This document shows positions 43,042 through 51,871 of a stretch of DNA of 64,000 nt, piece after piece. The DNA is from JAHRVQ01 sp963976815 (GTDB lineage Bacteria > Pseudomonadota > Gammaproteobacteria > Pseudomonadales > Azotimanducaceae). Both the position numbers and the translations under genes were made by a program. Every line of letters starts with the position of its first letter. Position 1 is the first letter of the stretch. The notes under the pieces are model-generated. The model was not told the origin of the DNA, searched no databases, and was given only the letters and a program-made list of their open reading frames with translations. The DNA is taken from NCBI GenBank assembly GCA_963976815.1, contig CAXBLU010000001.1:248001-312000 (forward strand), written 5' to 3'.

Positions 43042-43060
43042 AGTGATTTAGCTAAAGTAC
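43033..43060. repeat. 14-bp direct duplication spanning the pntB stop codon
   Basis: TTTAGTTAAAGTGA and TTTAGCTAAAGTAC follow directly; the first contains the pntB stop. The second reaches the last base of the convergent response-regulator gene. Confidence 0.75.
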
Positions 43061-44208
43061 TACTTACCTGGCGCCGGTTGCTCACTGAGTAACCGGCTCA
43101 GGGATTTGTTTGCAGCCTTAAAACTCGCCTCAATCTCCTCGCCAATACTCGGTAGCGCATATACTTTCTGAACGCCCTCATCGAGCATTTTCACCAGCTT
43201 GACCTCTTGATCATCTTCTAGTCCCATGCCAAACAAGCGTGCTTCTACTTCGGTCAGCAGTTGGGTCATGATGGCCCTGCGTTCGGCTTCGCTGTTGGCA
43301 ATTCGACTCTGTATCTCGGTGAGTTGCTGATCATTTTTATTCATGACCTGACGAATGGTTTCAAAGCGGCGTTCGCTGGCATTGAGAATCATTTCGAGAG
43401 ACTCCATTCGACTCTCGGTTGCGTCAACCGCTGCGGCCAGATGTTCCTTGAGCCGAACATATCTCGGCTCATCATTAACCGGCATGTTCTTCACCAGAAT
43501 CGTGCAACGTGATGCGTTGACGATGGTTCTGGCCTGGTAATCCATTATCCGTTCTGGGCTACCGTTAAATTTTTCGAGCAACGTCCCTTCGATGCTATCG
43601 GCAGTACAACCGAAAAAACTGGACCCGCTATCCGTATGTAAAACTAAACCGCAGCTGAGACCAAAACCCCGGATTGCCTCCAGCAGGTGTTCCGCAAGGT
43701 CATCATAGGAGGTTGCATGGGCGCTGTTTCGGACATAGCGATTGAGTGTCGCTAATTCATTTGAGCCTATCAGAGCTGCTTTTGCTACCCGGGTCGCCTC
43801 TTCAGCCGCAACTCTTAGCTTGATCTCCTCACGCCGGGCATCAAGGGACCGTTCGATTTTATTGAGTAACTCCTCAACATCAAAAGGTTTAACGACGTAT
43901 TCATCACCGCCCGCCTCATACCCGGCAAGGCGCTCTTCCGGTGTTGTTCCAGCGGAGATGAATATCACGGGAATATCGTCTGTAGCAGGGTCAGACTTGA
44001 GACGGCGGCAAAGTTCATAGCCGTCCATCCCTGGCATGATCACGTCCAACAGAACGAGATCTGGCTTAAGCTCTGTCAAATGATCGAGGCAGTCGAGGGC
44101 GGAAGTAAATAGATGTAACTCAAAGTCATCGCCAAGAATTGCGTCTAGCAGGCGCAAATTCTCCTGGGCGTCATCTACGACCACCAGCTTTAATTGTTCT
44201 TCCTGCAT
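43060..44208 (-). CDS. Response regulator with undefined C-terminal output region
   Basis: 382 residues. Receiver domain about 5-125: VVVDDAQENLRLLD, phosphoacceptor Asp in PDLVLLDVIMPGMDGYEL, VIFISAGTTPEE, and Lys in YVVKPFDVEEL. A helical linker (LDARREEIKLRVAAEEATRVAKAALIG) leads to about 250 residues without a DNA-binding, GGDEF or HD-GYP signature; part looks GAF-like (GFGLSCGLVLHTDSGSSFFG), then coiled coil (QQLTEIQSRIANSEAERRAI). Acts presumably by protein contact. Monocistronic, between pntB and the P450 gene; its kinase is not present. Confidence 0.88.
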   Translation of the reverse strand: MQEEQLKLVVVDDAQENLRLLDAILGDDFELHLFTSALDCLDHLTELKPDLVLLDVIMPGMDGYELCRRLKSDPATDDIPVIFISAGTTPEERLAGYEAGGDEYVVKPFDVEELLNKIERSLDARREEIKLRVAAEEATRVAKAALIGSNELATLNRYVRNSAHATSYDDLAEHLLEAIRGFGLSCGLVLHTDSGSSFFGCTADSIEGTLLEKFNGSPERIMDYQARTIVNASRCTILVKNMPVNDEPRYVRLKEHLAAAVDATESRMESLEMILNASERRFETIRQVMNKNDQQLTEIQSRIANSEAERRAIMTQLLTEVEARLFGMGLEDDQEVKLVKMLDEGVQKVYALPSIGEEIEASFKAANKSLSRLLSEQPAPGK

Positions 44209-44345
44209 TTACCTGACTCCCTACCACACACTAAAAGGCTTCTACCTCTTATAAACATAGCTTCAGATCAGCCAAAATCCAGCCGCTTGCTCCTTTTAGA
44301 GGGAACTGTTGAAATAGCCACTTGAACAGAAGATGAGCAGCGATC

Positions 44346-45593
44346 ATGAGCGAAGCACAAAAAATCAGTACATTCGACCCCTACTCCATCCCACTCGAGG
44401 AGTTGGATCTGATCAGACCCGATATTTTTCACCACGATAAGCACATCAAAATCTTCGAACGGCTGCGAGCCGAGGATCCGGTTCACCTCCAAAAAGATCA
44501 TGAGAATGCCGGTAGCTTCTGGAATGTCACAAAGTACGAAGACATTATGTACGTCGATACCCACCACGACCTGTTTTCCTCCGACGGAAGCATTGTTGTA
44601 GATGATCAAGATGAGGAGTTTCCATTGCCGATGTTTATTGCCATGGACCCGCCGAAACATGATCAGCAGCGCAAAGAAGTCAGCCCGGTGGTTGCACCGC
44701 GAAACCTCGCTCAACTTGAAAGCACCATTCGAAAACGCGTCCAGGACATTCTGGATAGCCTGCCGATTGGCGAAACCATCAACTGGGTTGATCTCGTCTC
44801 GATTGAACTCACGACCCAGATGCTGGCCACCCTATTCGACTTTCCATTCGAAGATCGACGCAAACTGACCCGATGGTCCGACGTTGCCACCGCGGATGTT
44901 GAATCCGGAGATATTGTCGCCGATGAGGACCAACGCCGGGCAGAGTTGATCGAATGTTTAGAGTATTTTCAAAATCTCTGGAAAGAACGAGAAAACGATC
45001 CAAACCCAGGCTTTGATCTGGTCAGTATGCTGGCCCACGGTGAATCGACAAAAGACATGGATCCGGTTGAGTACCTGGGCAACCTGGTACTACTTATTGT
45101 CGGCGGCAACGATACCACTCGAAACTCCATCACCGGCGGCGTCAACTTCCTCAACATGTTCCCGGAGGAATACGACAAGCTGCGGGCAAACCCAGACCTG
45201 ATCCCTACCATGGTGCCTGAGATTATTCGGTATCAAACCCCCCTCGCTTACATGCGCAGAACCGCCCTTGCTGATACCGAACTGGGCGGCAAACAGATCA
45301 AGAAAGGTGACAAACTTTTAATGTGGTATGTCTCGGGGAATCGTGACAGCGAGGTCATTGAACGCGCCGATGAATTTATAATCGACCGTGAGCGGCCTAG
45401 AAACCACCTGTCCTTTGGTTTTGGTATCCATCGCTGTATGGGTAACCGGTTAGCCGAGATGCAATTGAAAATTCTCTGGGAAGAAATTGTCACACGCTTC
45501 GATCGAATCGAAGTCGTGGGTGAACCGGTGATGGTTAAGTCGTCCTTCGTCAAAGGTTATAGCGAACTGCCCGTCATTCTGCATAAAAAATAA
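44346..45593 (+). CDS. Cytochrome P450 of the CYP153 type (alkane/fatty-acid terminal hydroxylase)
   Basis: 415 residues. I-helix oxygen-binding LLIVGGNDTTRNSITGG (about 249-265), ExxR in PEIIRYQTPL, and heme loop LSFGFGIHRCMGNRLAEMQ with the Cys ligand near 364. Blocks such as PLPMFIAMDPPKHDQQRKEVSP, ELTTQMLATLFDFPFEDR, and MRRTALADTELGGKQIKKGDK match what I recall of CYP153A alkane omega-hydroxylases over most of the length. Soluble; needs ferredoxin and reductase, neither of which is adjacent. The next gene starts 2 nt later. Confidence 0.92.
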   Translation: MSEAQKISTFDPYSIPLEELDLIRPDIFHHDKHIKIFERLRAEDPVHLQKDHENAGSFWNVTKYEDIMYVDTHHDLFSSDGSIVVDDQDEEFPLPMFIAMDPPKHDQQRKEVSPVVAPRNLAQLESTIRKRVQDILDSLPIGETINWVDLVSIELTTQMLATLFDFPFEDRRKLTRWSDVATADVESGDIVADEDQRRAELIECLEYFQNLWKERENDPNPGFDLVSMLAHGESTKDMDPVEYLGNLVLLIVGGNDTTRNSITGGVNFLNMFPEEYDKLRANPDLIPTMVPEIIRYQTPLAYMRRTALADTELGGKQIKKGDKLLMWYVSGNRDSEVIERADEFIIDRERPRNHLSFGFGIHRCMGNRLAEMQLKILWEEIVTRFDRIEVVGEPVMVKSSFVKGYSELPVILHKK

Positions 45594-45595
45594 AC

Positions 45596-46204
45596 ATGCA
45601 GGAACTCGAGTTTTACTTCGACTGTTCAAGCCCCTGGACCTACCTGGGGTTTGAATCGTTGCAATCGCTTATTGTCCGGCAGCCTCTAATCCAGGTGACC
45701 TACAAGCCCATATTGGTCGGCGGTGTGTTTAACACCGTTAATCCTTCGGTGTACGAAAATCGAGCGAACCCGGTACGGGTCAAGCAACAGTATTACGTGA
45801 AAGATCTACAGGACTGGGCTGAGCATGTTGGCGTGGTGATTGGTCAGCCGCCGGTGTTTCCCGTGAATAGCGTCAAAGCCATGCGCGGTGCATTTTATGC
45901 GATGGAAGAAAGCCGACTGATAGAATATGCCAGGTGTGTGTTTGGTACCTACTGGACCGAGCTACAGGATATTTCACAGGAGGAGGTTCTACAGCATATT
46001 TGCGTCACGGTAGGATTGGACCCGGACACTTTCTTTGAGAAGATTTCTAACCCGGTTTACAAAGACAAACTGAAATCGAATACCGATGAACTGATTGCCC
46101 GGGGCGGTTATGGTTCCCCTACCTTCTTCCTCAACAGGACCGATATGTACTTTGGCAATGACCGGATACAGCTAATTGAAGGCAAACTGAATCGACCAGG
46201 TTAA
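45596..46204 (+). CDS. DsbA-fold protein, 2-hydroxychromene-2-carboxylate isomerase-like
   Basis: 202 residues, starting 2 nt after the P450 stop without its own clear ribosome site, so translation is probably coupled. N-terminus LEFYFDCSSPWTYLGFESLQ holds the Ser that replaces the Cys pair in kappa-GST-type isomerases; PPVFPVNSVKAMRGAFYAME and the C-terminal GGYGSPTFFLNRTDMYFGNDRIQLIE fit. Such enzymes use glutathione for cis-trans or ring-opening isomerisation. Coupling to a P450 suggests it processes the oxidised product. The stop overlaps the convergent lipoprotein stop in TTAA. Confidence 0.88.
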   Translation: MQELEFYFDCSSPWTYLGFESLQSLIVRQPLIQVTYKPILVGGVFNTVNPSVYENRANPVRVKQQYYVKDLQDWAEHVGVVIGQPPVFPVNSVKAMRGAFYAMEESRLIEYARCVFGTYWTELQDISQEEVLQHICVTVGLDPDTFFEKISNPVYKDKLKSNTDELIARGGYGSPTFFLNRTDMYFGNDRIQLIEGKLNRPG

Positions 46205-46692
46205 TCTGGTTCGGGGCTTTCTGTTTCGGGGATTTCTGGTCCGAGACTAGCCGGCTGAACATATGCCAGCCGAATTTCGCCGTCGACCACCACCAACCGC
46301 AAACCCTCCGGTAACGGTAGTGCCGCATTTGCTTGGTCGATGCGGTGGCCATATACCAAAGACATAGCACCAAAGCTGGAGGTACCGAAACCTTCGCCAA
46401 ATACACCTTCATTTAAATACAATCTAATTTTACCTTCACTGCCATCGGAGCAGGTGAATTTAGCCCTGCGCGCTCTAAAGGTGAATCGACCTCGACAGGA
46501 AAGATCACGGGTGATCAGAGATTGCAGCCTGAACGTACCGTCCGCAGCATAAATCACAGCGCGACCGGCAAACACTTCTTCGCCGGCAACGGCTAAAACC
46601 AGCGTGCCTAACTGTTTTCTTCTTTCTCCTGAATTTGTGCAGCCGGAAATCAATACCAGGCAAATTAACGCAATAACAATTCTAATCCGCAT
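46201..46692 (-). CDS. Predicted lipoprotein, unknown function
   Basis: 163 residues. Signal IVIALICLVLISGCTNSG with lipobox ISGC. The mature part is beta-rich with two Cys (LSCRGRF, AKFTCSDG) and an acidic/proline tail. No family recognised. Its start overlaps the end of the amidohydrolase gene by 11 nt, so both are one transcript. Confidence 0.7.
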   Translation of the reverse strand: MRIRIVIALICLVLISGCTNSGERRKQLGTLVLAVAGEEVFAGRAVIYAADGTFRLQSLITRDLSCRGRFTFRARRAKFTCSDGSEGKIRLYLNEGVFGEGFGTSSFGAMSLVYGHRIDQANAALPLPEGLRLVVVDGEIRLAYVQPASLGPEIPETESPEPD

Positions 46693-48397
46693 TAAACACC
46701 ACCTTGCCGCCCACCATGGTCATGGCGACGTTGGTATCCAGAATTTTTTCATCGGCGACCGTCATAATATCCTGATCAAACACCGTAAAGTCCGCAAGCT
46801 TGCCCGGTTCAATGGAACCCTTTAAATGTTCTTCAAAAGCCGCGTAAGCTGCATCCAGGGTGTAGCTTTTAAGTGCCTCTTGCCGGGTCAGTTTTTGGCT
46901 AGGCTCATAACCGCCGGCGGGTTCTCCATTTAAGGTTTGCCTTGTCACCAACGCAAAAAAGGAGTTGATGGGATTCACCGGCTCCACCGGTACGTCGGTA
47001 CCATTTGCTATAACCGCACCAGAATCCAATAACTTACGCCAGACATACGCCCCCTCCTCTATTCGTTGGGAACCAAGCCGGTCAATTGCCCAGGGGCGAT
47101 CGGAACTCAAATGAATGCCCTGCATCGAGGCAATCACGCCTAGCTCACCGAACCTGGGGATATCAGACCCTGCAATATGCTGCGCGTGTTCAATCCGAAA
47201 TCGAACCCCCTGGTTTTTCCCCGAGAATATCTGCTCATATATATTCAGCACTTCTCGATTACCGCGATCTCCGATGGCATGAACGCCAATCTGAAAATGG
47301 GTATCAAACGCCCGCTGGGAGATTCGAGTAACATCCTCGATGGGCATGGTTGGCAATCCAACATGGTCAGGGCGGTCAGAATAAGGTTCAAGCAACCACG
47401 CTCCCCTTGAGCCCAGCGCACCATCTATCACCAGTTTGATTGCGCGAATGGTGAGGAAGTTATCTCCTGAACCAATCTCGGGCCCGGACCGAAACCAATC
47501 CAACAATAGCTCCTCATCACCGCCAGCTAACATCAGCCAGAGCCGGGCAGTTAATTTATTTGGCTTCTCACTGCCGACATTTAGAAAGCTTCGATACAAC
47601 TCAATGTCTTGCTTACGCACACCGGCATCTTGGAAACTTGTAATACCATTACGCCCTAGTGCATCCAGTGCGAGCCCCAATGCTTTTCTGCGTCGATCAA
47701 GATCCGGGGTTGGCACATGTTTGGCTATCAGACTCTGGGCCACTTCATTAAAAATCCCCGTGGGCCTAAGGGCAGCGTCCTTGATAATCTCGCCATCACC
47801 GACAAATTCCGATTCTGAATCGACTCCGGCAATATCCATGGCTCGCTGGTTTGCCATTGCCGCATGCCCACTGGCGTGGACCAAAAAAACAGGATTATCA
47901 GGAGATACTGCACTCACCAGGTCATGGGTCTGGAAACCGTCAATCATGACTTCCGGCTGCGGCAGCCACTTACTCTGGTGCCAGCCCCTGCCGAGAATCC
48001 ATTCTCCCGGTGCAGCGTTCTCAACCGCCTCCGTAACCTGGGCAACAATATCTGCATAATTTTTGGCTTCACTCAGGTTTAGTGTGAGCTGACTATATCC
48101 AAGACCCATTAAGTGTCCGTGGGCTTCTATCAAACCGGGCGTCAGGGTTTTGCCTTTCAAATCAATATAGGTTGGATTTTTTGCGACCGCCCTGGCGGCT
48201 TTTAATCCACCGGTGAACAATATTTGATCACCCCTCACCACAATGGCGTCGACATTAGGTTGATGTTCACTCATGGTATAAATAGTGCCGCCATGAATAA
48301 CGGTATCAGCATGAACATCTGTACAGGTGATAAAGGGCGAAACCAAAATAAGCAAAGAAAATAAAGTACGGAATAGCTGGTGGATCAAGTGGTGCAC
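46682..48397 (-). CDS. Exported amidohydrolase (YtcJ-like, amidohydrolase 3 family)
   Basis: 571 residues with an N-terminal hydrophobic stretch (LFRTLFSLLILVSPFITC), probably a signal peptide. Metal motif TPGLIEAHGHLMGLG (HxH), GRGWHQSKW, central IKLVIDGALGSRGAWLLEPY, VHAIGDRGNREVLN, RIEHAQHIAGSDIPRF, and late NGTDVPVEPVNP with the metal Asp. Relatives hydrolyse N-substituted formamides or cyclic amides; substrate unknown. Leftward operon with the lipoprotein gene at 46201. Confidence 0.9.
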   Translation of the reverse strand: MHHLIHQLFRTLFSLLILVSPFITCTDVHADTVIHGGTIYTMSEHQPNVDAIVVRGDQILFTGGLKAARAVAKNPTYIDLKGKTLTPGLIEAHGHLMGLGYSQLTLNLSEAKNYADIVAQVTEAVENAAPGEWILGRGWHQSKWLPQPEVMIDGFQTHDLVSAVSPDNPVFLVHASGHAAMANQRAMDIAGVDSESEFVGDGEIIKDAALRPTGIFNEVAQSLIAKHVPTPDLDRRRKALGLALDALGRNGITSFQDAGVRKQDIELYRSFLNVGSEKPNKLTARLWLMLAGGDEELLLDWFRSGPEIGSGDNFLTIRAIKLVIDGALGSRGAWLLEPYSDRPDHVGLPTMPIEDVTRISQRAFDTHFQIGVHAIGDRGNREVLNIYEQIFSGKNQGVRFRIEHAQHIAGSDIPRFGELGVIASMQGIHLSSDRPWAIDRLGSQRIEEGAYVWRKLLDSGAVIANGTDVPVEPVNPINSFFALVTRQTLNGEPAGGYEPSQKLTRQEALKSYTLDAAYAAFEEHLKGSIEPGKLADFTVFDQDIMTVADEKILDTNVAMTMVGGKVVFNAD

Positions 48398-48521
48398 ATC
48401 GAGTATCCAACAAGATTAAGCTGTCGATCATAAGCCACTCACCACCCTGTCGCAAAGTCGTACTGGAGGTCAATTCAGCTTTGCATTAACCTCTAGGATT
48501 CAAGCTAACGAATTTAATTCT

Positions 48522-48953
48522 ATGAATCGAACGTACTTGATCCTCATTTTTTTGTTCACAATATCTGCCTGCTCTAGTCCCTTCCCTGGCGGCAAACTGA
48601 GCGGAACCATTACCCCCATACAACAGGACTGGCTCGGCGTTACCGAGGCTGAAGTTATCCAAATTGAAACCAACCCGACAGATCCCTACTCAGTTCACCT
48701 CTGGGTGACCGTGATGGACGGCGCGCCATACATACACGCAGGCGCTAACCGCGCAACCTGGGTAGAACATATAGAAACAGATCCACTTGTGGTGCTCGGG
48801 CATGAAGAAAAGTTGTATGAGTTAGTTGCTCAAAGAGTAACCAGTCCGGAAGAATTTACGCGCCTAAGCGAGATCTATAAAACCAAGTACGGCAACTATC
48901 CGAGAAATCCTGACATCAAGGAAGTTTATCTATATAGACTAGAACCTAGATAA
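48522..48953 (+). CDS. Lipoprotein with a putative flavin/F420 split-barrel-like domain
   Basis: 143 residues. Lipoprotein signal LILIFLFTISACSS. The mature part contains VHLWVTVMDGAPYIHAGANRATWVEHIETDP and a YELVAQRVTSPEEFTRL stretch, which reads like the pyridoxamine-phosphate-oxidase or F420-binding split barrel of nitroreductase-like proteins. This is judged by pattern only. 11 nt before the DUF885 gene, same operon. Confidence 0.65.
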   Translation: MNRTYLILIFLFTISACSSPFPGGKLSGTITPIQQDWLGVTEAEVIQIETNPTDPYSVHLWVTVMDGAPYIHAGANRATWVEHIETDPLVVLGHEEKLYELVAQRVTSPEEFTRLSEIYKTKYGNYPRNPDIKEVYLYRLEPR

Positions 48954-48964
48954 GAGGCGTACCT

Positions 48965-50746
48965 ATGAAGATCGTCAGATACGGCCTTGCGGTCACAATC
49001 ATTGTGATAGCAAGCCTCACCATCCAATTCCTCTGGTTTACACCCCTGACCCTCAATCAACTTTATTTCAGAGAGTTCACTCGACTTGCCATTGCTGATC
49101 CAGAGTTGATGACGCAACTGGGCTTGTTAGCCAACACACCATTTGATTTTTACAACGATGAACTCACACCCGCTAGTCTTAGCCACCAAAGAGCGTTAGG
49201 TAAACAGGCAACAGGCGCCATGGCCGCTCTCCAAAGTTTTGACAGATCTAAATTGTCCGGGGAACCAGCAACTTCTTTTGATGTTTTCAAATGGACCATT
49301 CAGGATCTTATTGATGCTGACGATTTTTATCTGCAGAACTACGCGATCACTCAAAACGATGGCGCGTACCTCGATCTCGTCGATTTTATGAGCCGCATCC
49401 ATGAAGTGAAGGACTTGTCGGGGGCCAACGATTATCTGGCGAGACTCAAAGCCATTGCTGCCAAAATGGACGACCAGTTGGCGTTATCTAAATTACAAGC
49501 AGAGTCGGGGGTGCTTCCACCGGACTTCATCATCGAGCGACTGCTGGGCAACCTACATAATATTCGGGACAAACCGGTAGCAAGCTCTGAATACATCACG
49601 AGCTTTTCCAGTCGCCTCACCGAGCTAAACCTGCCGGAGCAGGAAACCCACGCACTAGTAGCCCAGGCCCTAAAAATTGTCGAGGATTCCGTGTACCCGG
49701 CTTACGACCGAACAATTGCTTACTTTGATGCGAAGTTGTTGGTTGCAACGTCAGACGCTGGAGTCTGGAAGCTGCCGAAGGGAAAGGAATACTACGAGTA
49801 TCGAATTCGCCGCAATACCACAACAACAATGAGCGCTCCTGAGATCCATGAGCTCGGACTTCGGGAGGTGGCACGCATAGAGGCGGAGATGTCCCTTATT
49901 TTTGCCCAACAGGGATATACCAACGGTACACCAGCAGAGCTTCTGCAACAGATCAGCGAGGAAGCCAGATTTCAGCAGCCACAAAGCGATGAGGCTAAAC
50001 AAGCACTGGTGCAGGAATATCAATCCATCATCGATGAGATTAAGGCGGGAGCCGGGAAAGCCTTCCATCACCAACCAAAGGCTGCACTCATTGTTAAACG
50101 CATTCCAAAATATAAAGAAGCTACCTCAGCAAGTCATTACAGTGCGCCAAGCGCTGACCGGACTCGGCCCGGTGTTTTTTTTGTTGATCTCACGCACTCG
50201 CCGCCACGTTGGACCATGAGAACCCTGGCCTACCATGAAGGTATCCCAGGCCACCATTTCCAAATTGCACTACAACGAGAAATAACAGGGGTGCCCTTTT
50301 TCAGAACCATCCTACCGTTTACTGCCTACTCCGAAGGCTGGGCACTCTATGCTGAACGTCTAGCCTGGGAGATGGGTTATCAAGATGACCCCTTCGACAA
50401 TATTGGCAGACTTCAGGCTGAATTGTTTCGTGCGGTTAGGCTTGTTGTTGATACCGGCATTCACCACAAGCGTTGGTCTAAGGAGCAGGCCATGGCTTAC
50501 TTTGATGCACACCTGGGTGATCCTAATGAAGCCGAAGTGGAACGTTATGTGGTGTGGCCCGGCCAGGCGCTGGCCTATAAGGTTGGCATGATGAAAATTC
50601 TCTCGCTACGAGAACATGCCAAACAGCGCCTCGGGAAAAAATTTGATTTAGCGGATTTTCACGATGTGGTTTTACAGGGTGGCGCCCTGCCGATGGATAT
50701 ACTTGAGCAAGCGGTTGAAACCTATATTGCCGAGGGACTCAACTAG
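48965..50746 (+). CDS. DUF885 family protein, putative metallopeptidase
   Basis: 593 residues; N-terminal hydrophobic helix (GLAVTIIVIASLTIQFLWF) anchors or exports it. The family core is present: FFVDLTHSPPRWTMRTLAYHEGIPGHHFQIALQ with HEGxPGHH as likely zinc site, then FTAYSEGWALYAERLAWEMG with SEGW as third ligand region, and VVWPGQALAYKVGMMKI. This resembles gluzincin-like peptidases; members have been described as dipeptidases or carboxypeptidases. Periplasmic. Convergent with the ECF41 gene. Confidence 0.9.
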   Translation: MKIVRYGLAVTIIVIASLTIQFLWFTPLTLNQLYFREFTRLAIADPELMTQLGLLANTPFDFYNDELTPASLSHQRALGKQATGAMAALQSFDRSKLSGEPATSFDVFKWTIQDLIDADDFYLQNYAITQNDGAYLDLVDFMSRIHEVKDLSGANDYLARLKAIAAKMDDQLALSKLQAESGVLPPDFIIERLLGNLHNIRDKPVASSEYITSFSSRLTELNLPEQETHALVAQALKIVEDSVYPAYDRTIAYFDAKLLVATSDAGVWKLPKGKEYYEYRIRRNTTTTMSAPEIHELGLREVARIEAEMSLIFAQQGYTNGTPAELLQQISEEARFQQPQSDEAKQALVQEYQSIIDEIKAGAGKAFHHQPKAALIVKRIPKYKEATSASHYSAPSADRTRPGVFFVDLTHSPPRWTMRTLAYHEGIPGHHFQIALQREITGVPFFRTILPFTAYSEGWALYAERLAWEMGYQDDPFDNIGRLQAELFRAVRLVVDTGIHHKRWSKEQAMAYFDAHLGDPNEAEVERYVVWPGQALAYKVGMMKILSLREHAKQRLGKKFDLADFHDVVLQGGALPMDILEQAVETYIAEGLN

Positions 50747-50753
50747 TCCAAAA

Positions 50754-51674
50754 TCAGGACAGGAATGCGCTCAGCTTGTCAGGGTTGCGCATTACATACA
50801 TACGATGAATCCTGCCATCCAATAGATCGAAGGTCGCCACACTCTGGGGCACACCGTTCTCTTCAATCACCAGGCCCCGCTGGCCATTGACCGCCTGCCA
50901 GCGAAAACTGGTATTCGGCGCACTCCGACGAATTAAATGGCCAAACACTGTGATGACACGATCTTTTCCTTGCAGCGGGATCAAAGCAGCGGATGCTTTA
51001 CCACCGCCATCCGAGTAGGCGATCACGTCGTCACACAGCAATCTGGTGAGGGATTGCATATCACCCTGACTTGCCGCCAGATAGAAAGCTTCTACCAGAG
51101 GCTTAACCTCCTCCCCGCCGGGATTGCTATCAAGCGCTTTACCTCCCATGGTCCGCCGTGCTCGGTGTAATAACTGCCTGGAATGGGCGAGCGTAATATC
51201 GAGTAACGCTGCTATCTCTGCATGGGAATAATCAAAGGCCTCGTACAACGTGAATACTGCACGCTCGAGGGGCGATAGGGACTCCAGTATCAACAGTAAG
51301 CCGGTATTGATCGATTCCAGCAGGGCAATTTGATCAACGGGATTATCCTTTGTCGTTATCTCCGTGGCGGTTTCTGTAGCAACCTCCGTGGGTAGGGGCT
51401 CCGGTAACCAGGGCCCCACATAGTGGTGACGCTCCAGCCGTCGGCGCCGCAACCGGTCCAGACACAGACGACTGACCATACTGATCAAAAATGCCCGGGG
51501 ATTTTGAATCGATTCACGGTCTTGTTTATGCCAGTGCCGGGCCCACTTGATGTAGCCGTCCTGGACCACATCCTCTGCCTCACTAATAGTACCCAGCATT
51601 CGGTAACCCACCGCTTGAAGTTGGCTGCGGTGGGCCTCGAACAACCTGTCTGCTGGCTTTATCTCGCCTTTCAT
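50754..51674 (-). CDS. ECF41-type RNA polymerase sigma factor with SnoaL-like regulatory domain
   Basis: 306 residues from ATG 51674, which has GGCGGAG just upstream; an upstream TTG is less likely. Sigma region 2 (AVGYRMLGTISEAEDVVQDGYIKW, then FLISMVSRLCLDRLRRRR), the ECF41 linker YVGPWLPEP, region 4 (SPLERAVFTLYEAFDYSHAEIAALL), and a C-terminal SnoaL-like domain with DGGGK and a final NPDKL. These three motifs define ECF41, where the fused domain replaces an anti-sigma factor. A matching promoter lies 117-143 nt upstream. Divergent from the GMC-oxidoreductase operon. Confidence 0.93.
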   Translation of the reverse strand: MKGEIKPADRLFEAHRSQLQAVGYRMLGTISEAEDVVQDGYIKWARHWHKQDRESIQNPRAFLISMVSRLCLDRLRRRRLERHHYVGPWLPEPLPTEVATETATEITTKDNPVDQIALLESINTGLLLILESLSPLERAVFTLYEAFDYSHAEIAALLDITLAHSRQLLHRARRTMGGKALDSNPGGEEVKPLVEAFYLAASQGDMQSLTRLLCDDVIAYSDGGGKASAALIPLQGKDRVITVFGHLIRRSAPNTSFRWQAVNGQRGLVIEENGVPQSVATFDLLDGRIHRMYVMRNPDKLSAFLS

Positions 51675-51714
51675 TATCTCCGCCCTTACCAAATCGGATC
51701 CTGCACGCTATCTA

Positions 51715-51786
51715 CCTTACAACCCTGATACCTTAAAACCCTGATACCTTAATAACTTAATACCTTAATAACTTAATAACTTAATA
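51715..51786. repeat. 16-bp tandem repeat array in the 5' leader of the ECF41 gene
   Basis: Four 16-bp units (CCTTACAACCCTGATA, CCTTAAAACCCTGATA, CCTTAATAACTTAATA twice) followed by a half unit ACTTAATA. The last units have an 8-bp substructure. The array begins just downstream of the predicted -10 element, so it would fill most of the untranslated leader of the sigma-factor mRNA. Confidence 0.93.
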
Positions 51787-51790
51787 CCGA

Positions 51791-51817
51791 GACGCTTGAG
51801 CGCTGCAAAAAGTGACA
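51791..51817 (-). promoter_or_regulatory. Predicted ECF41 autoregulatory promoter
   Basis: On the minus strand TGTCACT (51817-51811), a 16-nt spacer, then CGTC (51794-51791). This is one base from the ECF41 consensus TGTCACA / CGTC as I recall it, and points at the ECF41 gene. Autoregulation of this kind is known for the group. Confidence 0.75.
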
Positions 51818-51871
51818 CTTCAAAACCTGATAACTCAAAATATCTGTCCATTGGCACCGGATGCCTCTAAA

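Noticed and set aside
44525..44555. TGTCACA followed by CGTC inside the P450 gene as an ECF41 promoter
   Set aside because: Spacer is 20 nt and the site is within coding sequence; most likely chance.
47436..48059. 207-codon open frame on the plus strand, antisense to the amidohydrolase
   Set aside because: Ser/Arg/Pro-rich shadow with no start signal; the amidohydrolase motifs on the other strand are unambiguous.
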